From Treponema primitia ZAS-2 (GTDB lineage Bacteria > Spirochaetota > Spirochaetia > Treponematales > Breznakiellaceae): a stretch of DNA of 64,000 nucleotides. The translations under genes were made by a program, and so were the position numbers. The notes beneath the pieces are model-generated. The model was not told the DNA's origin, did no database searches, and saw nothing but the letters and a program-made list of their open reading frames with translations. The stretch is from contig NC_015578.1 of the NCBI RefSeq assembly GCF_000214375.1, positions 682,001 to 746,000 on the forward strand. Direction: 5' to 3'. Positions 49,422 through 57,602 of this stretch are shown here, in pieces (the first letter of the stretch is position 1; the number at the start of each line of letters is the position of its first letter).

Positions 49422-49757
49422 ATGAATAGGGGCTCCGCAGCGGAAGTTATCATCGCCATTATTCCCATAGTGGGGATAGTTATGGGCTCGGTGGTCGTGT
49501 TTTTCTATCTCCTCTGGAACCATAAACGAAAAACCCTGCTTATCAAAGCCGGTCAGTATACCCGGGCTGATTTTGACCTTTTTGCCTTCAGTCTTCTTAC
49601 CGGGCTTCTGTTGGTCACCGTGGGGATAAGCTTAACGGTATTCCTCGCCATCGCCAAGGGGGCCGGTTATGGTCTTTTGGGGGGGATTATCCCGCTGTCT
49701 ATCGGCATCGGTCTGCTGATTTATCACGGGATACGGCGGCACGATAGGAAACCGTGA
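49422..49757 (+). CDS. Small membrane protein preceding the sigma factor
   Basis: 111 residues with three hydrophobic segments (IIAIIPIVGIVMGSVVVFFY; LFAFSLLTGLLLVTVGISL; a late GLLGGIIPLSIGIGLLIY). No family that I can name with confidence. GAGT/GGAG precedes the ATG. Overlap of 4 bp with the sigma gene suggests a role in sensing for the sigma/anti-sigma pair (inference). Confidence 0.65.
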   Translation: MNRGSAAEVIIAIIPIVGIVMGSVVVFFYLLWNHKRKTLLIKAGQYTRADFDLFAFSLLTGLLLVTVGISLTVFLAIAKGAGYGLLGGIIPLSIGIGLLIYHGIRRHDRKP

Positions 49758-50314
49758 CCCCTGGGAGCGATGATGAGGATCAGCTTTTGGTTACGCAGAT
49801 CCTTTCCGGGGAAAAGGAGTTATTCCGTTTTTTGGTACAGCGCCATGAGCGGGCAGTTTACGGGATGGGGATGAGTTTTTTGCGGAACAGCGAGGATGCG
49901 GCGGATTTTACCCAGGAGGTTTTTCTAAAAACCTTCCGCAGTCTGAGCCGGTTCCAGGGGGGGGCCCGTTTTTCAACCTGGCTGTACCGGATCGCCTACA
50001 ATACGGCGGTGAATGGGGTGCAGCGCCGGAAAGAGTACGCCAGCCTGGCTGAAGAGGAGCGGCTGGTTGATCCGGAAACCCCGGACCGGGAACTTATCCG
50101 TTCCGCCGCAATTGAAGCGGTGCGGGAGGCTATAGGGGATCTTCCCGAGCGTTACCGTATCTGTGTGGATCTGTTCTTTTTTTACGACCGGTCCTATCAG
50201 GAAATTGAAGCTATTACCGGGTTTCCGGTTAATACTATTAAGTCCCATGTGTTCCGGGCAAAAAAACTGCTTCGGGAAAAACTGGAAGATATAGCCGATG
50301 GAGGCATTGAATGA
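49754..50314 (+). CDS. ECF-type RNA polymerase sigma factor
   Basis: 186 residues. Region 2 is YGMGMSFLRNSEDAADFTQE, then RFSTWLYRIAYN; region 4 is LPERYRICVDLFFFYDRSYQ, then TIKSHVFRAKKLLREKL. No regions 1 or 3. GTG start overlapping the preceding gene by 4 bp. Its stop overlaps the zinc-finger anti-sigma gene by 4 bp. Confidence 0.92.
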   Translation: MTPGSDDEDQLLVTQILSGEKELFRFLVQRHERAVYGMGMSFLRNSEDAADFTQEVFLKTFRSLSRFQGGARFSTWLYRIAYNTAVNGVQRRKEYASLAEEERLVDPETPDRELIRSAAIEAVREAIGDLPERYRICVDLFFFYDRSYQEIEAITGFPVNTIKSHVFRAKKLLREKLEDIADGGIE

Positions 50315-50784
50315 CTTGCCATGAGGTAATGGACAGGGTGTATGAAGCAGATGGCGGGGAAAATCCGCCTTTGGTAACCCAACTGAGGATGCAGATTCAC
50401 TTCTTCTTCTGCCCCCGGTGCAGCCGGGAATTTGAAAAATTACAAATCGCCCGGGGTCTGCTGGGGGAAAGCTTTTTTCCTCCGTCGCCTTCCCTGGAGG
50501 ACGCTATTATGGCGCAACTTGCGCAGATAGAGGAGGTCCCTGAAGAGGAGTACTACGGCGTTGCGGGGGTTTCCTTCCGGAGCTGGGTGATCACCGGCCT
50601 GGTGATACTCCTGACCCTTTCCACGGTATTTTTGGGCATGGACTTCCTCAAACCGTCCTACGACTGGCAATCTTCCCTGCTGCTCCCGGTGGGGATCACC
50701 ATCGGGGCGATAGTTACCGCTTATGGCGCAATTTTTATCGGCAGCCACTTGAAAGAGCTTACAGATCGTTTCAATATGCATTAG
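50311..50784 (+). CDS. Zinc-finger anti-sigma factor
   Basis: 157 residues. MTCHEVMDRVYEADG and then QIHFFFCPRCSREF give an HxxxCxxC zinc site (with the early CH) typical of anti-sigma factors of the ZAS family. Two transmembrane helices in the C-terminal half (WVITGLVILLTLSTVFL; LLLPVGITIGAIVTAYG). It would hold the sigma factor at the membrane until a signal. Its stop is only 13 bp before the oxidoreductase operon. Confidence 0.8.
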   Translation: MTCHEVMDRVYEADGGENPPLVTQLRMQIHFFFCPRCSREFEKLQIARGLLGESFFPPSPSLEDAIMAQLAQIEEVPEEEYYGVAGVSFRSWVITGLVILLTLSTVFLGMDFLKPSYDWQSSLLLPVGITIGAIVTAYGAIFIGSHLKELTDRFNMH

Positions 50785-50797
50785 AGAGAGGGTATAG

Positions 50798-51028
50798 ATG
50801 GCGAGAAAAGGTAAGGTCGTTATTGACCGGGAATTGTGTAAAGGATGTTATTTGTGTATCCGGGCCTGTCCGTCAAAAGTGCTGGAGAAGGACAATAAAA
50901 TTAATTCCGGGGGGTCCTACCCCTCGGTTCCGGTCCGCCCGGAAGACTGTATTGCCTGCGGGAACTGTTATGAGATGTGTCCCGATGTGTGCATCCAGGT
51001 GTTTGAACTGGGGGAGGCCTCGGCATGA
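50798..51028 (+). CDS. 2-Oxoacid:ferredoxin oxidoreductase, delta subunit (ferredoxin-like)
   Basis: 76 residues with two 4Fe-4S motifs: CKGCYLCIRACP and CIACGNCYEMCPDVC. It relays electrons from the TPP site to external ferredoxin. First of four subunits; overlaps the alpha subunit by 4 bp. GAGAGGG precedes the ATG. Confidence 0.9.
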   Translation: MARKGKVVIDRELCKGCYLCIRACPSKVLEKDNKINSGGSYPSVPVRPEDCIACGNCYEMCPDVCIQVFELGEASA

Positions 51029-52155
51029 GCAGCGAAGAAGTTTTGATGAAGGGGAACGAGGCCATTGCCGAGGCGGCGATCCGGGCGGGGTGTACCGCCT
51101 ATTTTGGCTATCCCATTACCCCCCAGAGTGAAATTACCGCCTACATGGCGAAAAATATGCTTGAGCGGGACCGGATCTTTATCCAGGCGGAAAGCGAGGT
51201 CGCGGCGATAAACATGGTGTACGGCGCTTCCTGTGCGGGCGCCAGGGCCATGACCAGCTCGTCCAGCCCCGGGGTCAGCCTGAAGCAGGAGGGGATGTCC
51301 TATGCCGCCGGCGCCGATGTCCCCCTGGTACTGGTCAATGTGGTCCGGGGCGGTCCCGGGCTGGGCTCCATAGCCCCCGCCCAGAGCGATTACTTCCAGT
51401 CCACCCGGGGGGGTGGCCACGGGGACTACCGCAACATCGTCCTGGCCCCCAAAAGCGTCCAGGAATGTGCGGACTTTACCTACCAGGCCTTTGATCTGGC
51501 AGACAAATACCGTATACCCGTGATAGTCCTGGCGGACGGCCTGATCGGCCAGATGATGGAAGGGGTGCTCTTGCCCCCGGAACGGTCATTGAAAGATCTG
51601 CCCAAACGGGACTGGACCGCCGGGCATTTGCCGGAACGGACCGGCAAAGCCGGGGGAGACGCCGTACATATCACCTCAATCTTTCTGGTCCCGGAGGAAC
51701 TGGAGGCCCGGAATAAGGTCCGGTTTGCCCGGTATGCGGAAATTGAAAAAAAGGAACTCCGGTTTGAGGCGGTGGGCTATAAAACCGCTTGCAATGAATT
51801 TACCGGGGAAGGGCCGGACCTGACCCTGGTGGCCTACGGGTCCAGCGCCCGTATTGCCCAGGGGGCAAAGAAACTTGCCGAAAAGGAGGGGATCAAGCTC
51901 GGCCTTTTCCGGCCCATCACCCTCTGGCCCTTCCCCTACCAAGCCCTGGGAAAAGTGGCTGCCACGGGAAAGCCCCTGCTCACCGTGGAGATGAGCGAGG
52001 GGCAGCTGGTGCAGGATGTAAAGCTTTCGGTCCTGGAGGCGCCAGAGGGGTCAAAACGGGCAGCGGTGCATTTGCTGGGTCATTCCGGGGGGGTCATCCC
52101 CACTGAAGAAGAGGTCTTTGCCAGGGTGAAGAAAATTTTGGAGGGGAAAGCATGA
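51025..52155 (+). CDS. vorB: 2-Oxoacid:ferredoxin oxidoreductase, alpha subunit (VorB type)
   Basis: 376 residues. The signature KGNEAIAEAAIRAGC, then YFGYPITPQSEITAYMAKNM and the substrate-binding MTSSSSPGVSLKQEGMSYAA identify the alpha chain (pyrimidine-binding domain I and domain II). By pattern closest to VorB, i.e. branched-chain 2-oxoacid or 2-oxoglutarate oxidation; substrate cannot be settled from sequence. It makes acyl-CoA and reduced ferredoxin, or the reverse in autotrophic growth. Confidence 0.88.
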   Translation: MSSEEVLMKGNEAIAEAAIRAGCTAYFGYPITPQSEITAYMAKNMLERDRIFIQAESEVAAINMVYGASCAGARAMTSSSSPGVSLKQEGMSYAAGADVPLVLVNVVRGGPGLGSIAPAQSDYFQSTRGGGHGDYRNIVLAPKSVQECADFTYQAFDLADKYRIPVIVLADGLIGQMMEGVLLPPERSLKDLPKRDWTAGHLPERTGKAGGDAVHITSIFLVPEELEARNKVRFARYAEIEKKELRFEAVGYKTACNEFTGEGPDLTLVAYGSSARIAQGAKKLAEKEGIKLGLFRPITLWPFPYQALGKVAATGKPLLTVEMSEGQLVQDVKLSVLEAPEGSKRAAVHLLGHSGGVIPTEEEVFARVKKILEGKA

Positions 52156-52931
52156 AACAGTTATACGGCCATCCTAAGAGTCTTTATAATGTCGCTACCA
52201 AGTACTGCGGAGGCTGCGGCCATGGGGTCATCCACCGGATCATCACGGAACTTATCGACGAGATGGGCCTGCGGGACCGTTCCATCATCACCAATCCTGT
52301 GGGTTGCGCCATCTGGTCGGATCTCTACTTCGACTTTGACTCAGTCCAGCCCCCCCACGGCCGTACTCCTGCGGCTGCCACGGGGATTAAGCGGGTGCTG
52401 CCGGACCACCTGGTCATCTGTTACCAGGGTGACGGTGACATGGCCGCCATCGGCACTGCGGAGATGATCCACGCCGCCAACCGGGGCGAAAAATTTACCA
52501 CCATATTTGTGAACAACGCCATCTACGGCATGACCGGCGGCCAGATGGCCCCCACCACCCTGATAGGCCAGAAGGCGGCCACCGCCCCCTTAGGCCGGGA
52601 CCCGGATGCCGCCGGCATGGGCTACCCCATTAGGGTATCGGAACTCCTGGCCCAGCTTGACGGAACCCGGTACATAGCCCGGGGTTCGGTGCACAGTCCC
52701 GGCCAGGTCAGAAAAACCAAGCAGTATATCAGGAAGGCCCTGGAAGCCCAGCTTGCCGGGGTCGGCTTTACCATGGTGGAAGTCCTCTCCCCCTGTCCCA
52801 CCAACTGGGGCATGGAGCCGGTCCCCGCCATGGACTGGCTGGAACGGGAAATGATCCCCGTCTTCCCCTTGGGTGAAATCAAGAATACCCTGGATCAGGT
52901 CACCCCGATCCGCAAAGAGGGAGTTGCCTGA
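52152..52931 (+). CDS. 2-Oxoacid:ferredoxin oxidoreductase, beta subunit (TPP-binding)
   Basis: 259 residues. The N-terminal KYCGGCGHGVIHRI holds a CxxC, and YQGDGDMAAIGTAEMIHAAN is the TPP/Mg-binding GDG(X)24-30N motif, with FVNNAIYGMTGGQMAPTT completing it. Overlaps alpha and gamma genes, so four subunits are made in equal amounts. Confidence 0.93.
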   Translation: MKQLYGHPKSLYNVATKYCGGCGHGVIHRIITELIDEMGLRDRSIITNPVGCAIWSDLYFDFDSVQPPHGRTPAAATGIKRVLPDHLVICYQGDGDMAAIGTAEMIHAANRGEKFTTIFVNNAIYGMTGGQMAPTTLIGQKAATAPLGRDPDAAGMGYPIRVSELLAQLDGTRYIARGSVHSPGQVRKTKQYIRKALEAQLAGVGFTMVEVLSPCPTNWGMEPVPAMDWLEREMIPVFPLGEIKNTLDQVTPIRKEGVA

Positions 52932-53464
52932 TGACGGAAAAATCTTTTTTTGCCGGATTCGGCGGCCAGGGGATCATCTCTCTGGGACAGATATGGGCCT
53001 ATTGCGCTTTGAAGGAAGGGAAAAACGTCACCTTCTTCCCCTTCTACGGTGCGGAAAAGCGGGGGGGCATAGCCCGGGCCGGGGTAGTAGTTTCCGATGA
53101 GGAGATAGACAGCCCCCTGGTGACCACACCGGATTCAGTATTGGTGATGAACGCCGATTCCCTCCCCCTCTGCGAAGGAAACCTCAAGCCCGGGGGGCTC
53201 ATGCTGATCAATTCGTCCCTAGTTAAGGACGCGCCGAAACGTTCGGACATACGGCTCTTCACTGCGGACCTCCAGGCTCTGGCGGAAAAAATCGGCCACT
53301 CCCGGTATACCAACATGGTTGCCCTGGGGGCCATGGCGAAGCTTACGGGCATTTTGAATGTTGAGGGGATTGAGCCTATACTGAAAAAATTTTTTCCCGA
53401 GGATAAGCATAAATTTTTGCCCATGAACATAGCGGCAATTCAGGCGGGGTTTGGGGCGGTTTAG
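52931..53464 (+). CDS. 2-Oxoacid:ferredoxin oxidoreductase, gamma subunit
   Basis: 177 residues. FAGFGGQGIISLGQIWAYCA then FFPFYGAEKRGGIARAGVVV are the gamma-subunit (CoA-binding side) signatures. Its ATG shares one base with the beta stop. Last gene of the operon. Confidence 0.93.
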   Translation: MTEKSFFAGFGGQGIISLGQIWAYCALKEGKNVTFFPFYGAEKRGGIARAGVVVSDEEIDSPLVTTPDSVLVMNADSLPLCEGNLKPGGLMLINSSLVKDAPKRSDIRLFTADLQALAEKIGHSRYTNMVALGAMAKLTGILNVEGIEPILKKFFPEDKHKFLPMNIAAIQAGFGAV

Positions 53465-53516
53465 GGGAAGGAACATCATACCTTGAATAGCTTACTCGCG
53501 AAGTATGCGCCCGGAA

Positions 53517-53852
53517 TCACCGGGACACCAGTTGGTTTATGATTGTAGTATCCCTTTCCAGCAAGTAAAGTAGCTTTGAGGAAGACCCGGAAGGTTTATT
53601 CTTTCCAGCCTCCCAGGCTTCTACTGTCCGGGGGGATACGTTCAATGCAAGGGCGAGGGCCCGCTGTGTCAGCTGATACCTTTGGCGTATCTGAATTACA
53701 TCCCCGGCTTCATATTTTGGGGTGGGAATTTCCCGGACACTTACCCGGGCTTTTGTCTTATCACCCCGTTCAAAGGCAATAGCCTGTTCCAGACTATGGA
53801 TCAAGGCCTTCCCTGCCTCAAAATTATCAAATACAGACGCATCGGTATTCAT
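53517..53852 (-). CDS. HigA/NadS-like XRE antitoxin
   Basis: 111 residues. The C-terminal helix-turn-helix is IRQRYQLTQRALALALNVSP followed by RTVEAWEAGKNKPSGSS, as in HigA-2/NadS antitoxins. N-terminal part (ALIHSLEQAIAFERGDKTKA) binds the toxin. Toxin gene is upstream, with 4-bp overlap, in the toxin-first order of higBA. Confidence 0.88.
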   Translation of the reverse strand: MNTDASVFDNFEAGKALIHSLEQAIAFERGDKTKARVSVREIPTPKYEAGDVIQIRQRYQLTQRALALALNVSPRTVEAWEAGKNKPSGSSSKLLYLLERDTTIINQLVSR

Positions 53853-54199
53853 CGGTTCCTCCCCGTTTTCAGTTCGGTTTTTAATGTTTTTATGAGAATT
53901 GAGATAGCCTTTTTTTCTGCCGGTGTAAGATCATCCTTCTTATCCTTAGGGTAGGCGGTTAAAAAATATATTTTCTCATGAAATAAAATATCCACGTAGA
54001 TAACCCTCGCTCCGCCCCGTTTGCCATGACCCCTCGCAGCTACCCGTATTTTTCTGGCGCCTCCTGACTGTTGTATCAAATCTCCCGATGCAGGATCGTT
54101 TAACAATTCATTCTGTAAGGCATACAAATCATCATCGGCGAGCCCCAAAGCCGCCCAATACTTGTCGAAATCGACGGTACTTACAAAAACCCTGGTCAT
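53849..54199 (-). CDS. RelE/HigB-like mRNA interferase toxin
   Basis: 116 residues from ATG 54199, GGGAGAAG upstream; an ATG five codons earlier lacks a binding site. GGARKIRVAARGHGKRGGAR then VIYVDILFHEKIYFLTAYPK is the RelE/HigB core with the conserved Gly-Lys-(X)-Gly-Gly-Ala-Arg and a C-terminal aromatic strand. Acts on translating mRNA. Partnered with the antitoxin downstream. Confidence 0.87.
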   Translation of the reverse strand: MTRVFVSTVDFDKYWAALGLADDDLYALQNELLNDPASGDLIQQSGGARKIRVAARGHGKRGGARVIYVDILFHEKIYFLTAYPKDKKDDLTPAEKKAISILIKTLKTELKTGRNR

Positions 54200-54397
54200 T
54201 ACCTCTTCTCCCATAATATATACGATTATCCCGTAGTTATCAATCCCTTATGGGCTTATAGGGGTATAAGGGGGAGGGGAGGCTATTTTGCCTTAGTGAC
54301 GGGGAAAAATTGTGGTTTTTTTACGGTAGGAATGAAAAACCAGGGCGTGAGTAGTTTAGCGACTTATAATATGAGGGGGGGATCCTTAATTCCGTCC

Positions 54398-55135
54398 TTA
54401 ATACCCCGAATCTATCGTCTGCCCGCTGATGATCTTAATCCCCCCGCTGGTTCCCAGCCTGGTAGCTCCGGCTTTGATCATGGCTAGGGCGTCCTCGTAG
54501 GTACGGACTCCCCCGGCGGCTTTGACCCCGGCTGCGGCGCCCACGGTCTTCCTCATCAGGGCGACGTGTTCCACCGTGGCGCCATGGGTGGAAAAGCCTG
54601 TGGAGGTTTTTACAAAATCAGCGCCCGCTTTCAGGGCAATGGTACAGGCGCTCACAATTTCTGCTTCCGTTAAGAGGCAGGTTTCGATGATCACCTTGAG
54701 CAGGGCCTTTTTCCCGCTACTTGCAACGCAGTTCCCCGCGCAGGCTTTGCGGACCTGGGCTATGTCGCCTTCCACCAGGGAAAGGTCTCCGGACTTCATG
54801 GCCCCGATGTTCATTACCATATCGATTTCGTCCGCCCCGTTTTTGACGGCGTATTCCGCCTCAAAGGCCTTGGCTTCGGCACCCATGGCGCCCAGGGGGA
54901 AGCCTACTACGACGCAGACTTTGACCTCGGAACCTGCCAGGGTTTTCGCGCACCGGGCGACATAGGCGCTGTTGATGCAGACCGAATAGAACCCGTACTG
55001 TTTCGCCTCGGCGCAGAGCTTATCAATGCCGGCGGTATCCGCCTCCGGTTTAAGCAGGGTGTGATCGATAAATTTAGCTAACCCCGCCGTTGTGATTCCG
55101 GCTCCGCCGTTTTTCTTGTCCGTTTCATTGCCCAT
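54398..55135 (-). CDS. deoC: Deoxyribose-phosphate aldolase
   Basis: 245 residues. [49 protein letters not shown] with the Schiff-base Lys, [13 protein letters not shown]. It cleaves 2-deoxyribose-5-phosphate to glyceraldehyde-3-phosphate and acetaldehyde in deoxynucleoside catabolism. GAGTTAATC precedes the ATG; no deo partners nearby. Confidence 0.95.
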   Translation of the reverse strand: MGNETDKKNGGAGITTAGLAKFIDHTLLKPEADTAGIDKLCAEAKQYGFYSVCINSAYVARCAKTLAGSEVKVCVVVGFPLGAMGAEAKAFEAEYAVKNGADEIDMVMNIGAMKSGDLSLVEGDIAQVRKACAGNCVASSGKKALLKVIIETCLLTEAEIVSACTIALKAGADFVKTSTGFSTHGATVEHVALMRKTVGAAAGVKAAGGVRTYEDALAMIKAGATRLGTSGGIKIISGQTIDSGY

Positions 55136-55245
55136 GATTAACTCCCTGAAAAATCCGAATCTAATTTAAAAAAATGAATAGCCTAGTATGCTTTTACAGT
55201 ATATACTCATTTCCGGTAACGGAATATACCTTAAAGGATAGAGCC

Positions 55246-56193
55246 ATGATCGATAAGCGGTTTAGATCCCTTTTCATTCCCCTCCTGTTTTTTGCGGCTC
55301 TTCCCCTGTGGGGGGATTCGGGTATTGAGCACTCCGCGGGCCTGAGCCTTCAGACTTCCACCAGGCCTGAGGCAAAGCTGGGCTTCACCTGGAATCTAAG
55401 CGTCCCCCTGCTTCAGGGAGAAGGCCCCCTTACGGAGGGCAATAACCTGAACCTGGCCCTGGGCGCGGATGTTTCTCCCATATCCCTGAACGGGTCCGCC
55501 GAGGCGGTGTTTACCCCCATTGCCTTTTTGCAGGCCGTGGCCGGGGGCCGTATTGGCTCGGGCTGGAACATCAATCTCTTCGGGGGGGATGTGTACGGTA
55601 TGGGGATCAACCGGCGGCGGGCCGCGGATTTGAAGCCCGAAGTCTCAGGCTCCGCATTTAACGGCCTCCTCTGGAGCGCCTGGGGGGGCGGGGTGTTCCA
55701 ATTTGACTTGGCGGCCCTGGTTCCCGGTGACTGGAGCCATGTGGTTTTCCGTACCTACCATGAGGCCCGGTACAAGGGCGATACCGCGGCCTCCTCAAGT
55801 GATTCCTGGTATTATGAAAGTGACGATGGCCAGAACCGTAATGGCTTTAACTACTACGGTAATTATCTCCTGGGCTACCAGATGCCCATCTTCCTCAACA
55901 CCGTGGGCCTCATGGCGGAGATGGATCTCTACCTGTACGACACCCCAAAACGGGGCAGCTGGGGGGACGAGCTTCCCCGCTGGACCTTCGGCCCCCTGTT
56001 CAACTTTACGGTCACCGAAAAGTTCAGCGCCGCCCTGATAGTCCAGTTCCGCACCCGGCGCAATTACACCGCAGGGGACGAGGACGATCTGGGCGCTACG
56101 GTTTTTTATCAGGACCGTCGCCTCAAGGATTCGGACCCCCTGTACCTGACCTTTTACCGGGCGGCGGCGATACTGAGCTATAAGCTCTGGTGA
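55246..56193 (+). CDS. Outer-membrane beta-barrel-like protein
   Basis: 315 residues from ATG 55246 (AAAGGA upstream). Signal peptide ending LWGDS. The remainder is built of alternating polar/apolar strands with Gly and Trp (for example GWNINLFGGDVYGMGI; WSAWGGGVFQFDLAAL; FGPLFNFTVTEKFSAALIVQ) and ends LSYKLW with a C-terminal aromatic residue, as in outer-membrane proteins. About 12-14 strands are likely. It may be a channel or adhesin; no family was recognised. A TTCCG-GTAA-CGGAA palindrome lies upstream (about 55211-55224). Confidence 0.65.
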   Translation: MIDKRFRSLFIPLLFFAALPLWGDSGIEHSAGLSLQTSTRPEAKLGFTWNLSVPLLQGEGPLTEGNNLNLALGADVSPISLNGSAEAVFTPIAFLQAVAGGRIGSGWNINLFGGDVYGMGINRRRAADLKPEVSGSAFNGLLWSAWGGGVFQFDLAALVPGDWSHVVFRTYHEARYKGDTAASSSDSWYYESDDGQNRNGFNYYGNYLLGYQMPIFLNTVGLMAEMDLYLYDTPKRGSWGDELPRWTFGPLFNFTVTEKFSAALIVQFRTRRNYTAGDEDDLGATVFYQDRRLKDSDPLYLTFYRAAAILSYKLW

Positions 56194-56320
56194 AAGTCTC
56201 AGGGAAAATGACGGAATCAGAATATACCTAGCTTATCCTCCAAAAATTTAACGCCAAACGTTGTATTTTTTATTGATTTTGTGATATATAGAGGATATAG
56301 GTATTTCGGGAGAAATTTTA

Positions 56321-57589
56321 GTGGATATCGGTAACCATGGTTTGCGGAAAATGAAACAAGCCCTCGCCCTTCTCCCCCGGGGTATTGCCCTGTTGTGGGC
56401 GCTCCTGCCCCTTTCGGGATGCGAGATATTAAACCTGTCCACCGAGGCGTTTATCGAACTCCAAACAGGCAGGGCCGAAAGCCAAAGTTGGGAGTTCATA
56501 AGCGGGGGGAGCATTAGTCCCTCGGGAACGCCGATTATTGCCCCCGGGGAAAGCTATATTGAGGTAAACCTCCAAAACTACCTAAATTACGATTTAATGC
56601 TCAATGTGGTAAACCAGAATGCCTTGGCCCAAGGGCGTACCCTGGAGGCGAAGTCCCTGGGCTACAATAAGGTTCGAATCCGTATAGACGGCGCTACTCT
56701 GGGGGACGAGTTTAACTTTACCCTAAAAATGGGGACCTCCGACGGGCTGCGGAACTTTAATGATTTCAAGCTGCCCATGGTGGTCTGCAATACCCCCCTC
56801 TGGGTAAGCATACCCGGCGCCGTGGACGAGGCGGTTAAGGGCACGGAAATCGGTACGCCCCCAGTGGCCCACTGGAAAATGCAGGCCCCGGACGAACACC
56901 GGGGTATGCAAAAACTCATCCTGGAATTTCAGCATGAAAATGACGGCATACTCACTGAAGAGTACGATTTGATCTGGGATGAAACGGCCGGTGAGGAAAC
57001 GGCCGGTGATGAAACGACCAGTGATGAAACGACCAATGATGAAACGACCAATGATGAAACGACCGGTATTGAAACCACCGGCGCTTGGGCCCTTGTGGGG
57101 GCCGATGCATCCAGGAATTTCGGCTTGAGGGATGGTTTTTACCATATCAATTTCCCCCTGTCCATAAGAAGAAACCGCTTGCCCGTGGAGAGGCACTATT
57201 TCTTCCGCCTTAGGGTGAGGGATGTTTATGGATTTATCGAAACGGCTTCTACCCCCGGCTTTGGTGAAATAACCGAAGGCCCGGATACCAATCAGCCCAT
57301 TCAGGTTAGCTTTAGCGGCCTTCCGGCGGATGAGTCCGGCGTCCTCTCCGTCCCAGGTACAAGCGGGGTCCTCTCCTGGGAGAAACCCTTGACCCTCACG
57401 ATAACGGGCTATCCCGCCGGGGCGGCCTTCCTGTGGTACATAGACGGCGTTCCGGTTACCGCCGGTGGGACCGATGCTTCCTTGAGCATTCCCGCCGGGA
57501 ATTTTAGCCTGGCATCCCACCAGGTAATGGTAAAGATGACCCTGTCCGGGGTGGTTTACTCTAAGTCCGTAAGCTTTAGGGTTGAGTAA
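56321..57589 (+). CDS. Lipoprotein with acidic minisatellite region
   Basis: 422 residues from a GTG with GGAG 8 nt upstream; MKQ at 56351 is an alternative start. Lipobox LPLSGC (Cys34). Residues about 220-255 are an acidic tandem repeat of ETAGE/DETTN units. The remaining parts are beta-rich. At its end, beta-sandwich-like segments (VLSWEKPLTLTITGYPAGAA) resemble PKD/Ig-type domains. First of three consecutive lipoprotein genes; its stop is 13 bp before the next ATG. Confidence 0.7.
   Translation: MDIGNHGLRKMKQALALLPRGIALLWALLPLSGCEILNLSTEAFIELQTGRAESQSWEFISGGSISPSGTPIIAPGESYIEVNLQNYLNYDLMLNVVNQNALAQGRTLEAKSLGYNKVRIRIDGATLGDEFNFTLKMGTSDGLRNFNDFKLPMVVCNTPLWVSIPGAVDEAVKGTEIGTPPVAHWKMQAPDEHRGMQKLILEFQHENDGILTEEYDLIWDETAGEETAGDETTSDETTNDETTNDETTGIETTGAWALVGADASRNFGLRDGFYHINFPLSIRRNRLPVERHYFFRLRVRDVYGFIETASTPGFGEITEGPDTNQPIQVSFSGLPADESGVLSVPGTSGVLSWEKPLTLTITGYPAGAAFLWYIDGVPVTAGGTDASLSIPAGNFSLASHQVMVKMTLSGVVYSKSVSFRVE
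56978..57085 (+). repeat. 15-bp minisatellite in lipoprotein gene
   Basis: Six to seven imperfect copies of a 15-bp unit similar to GATGAAACGACCGGT, encoding DETTG/DETTN pentapeptides. Copy number may vary without frameshift. Confidence 0.8.
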
Positions 57590-57602
57590 GGGAGAACAGG
57601 AA

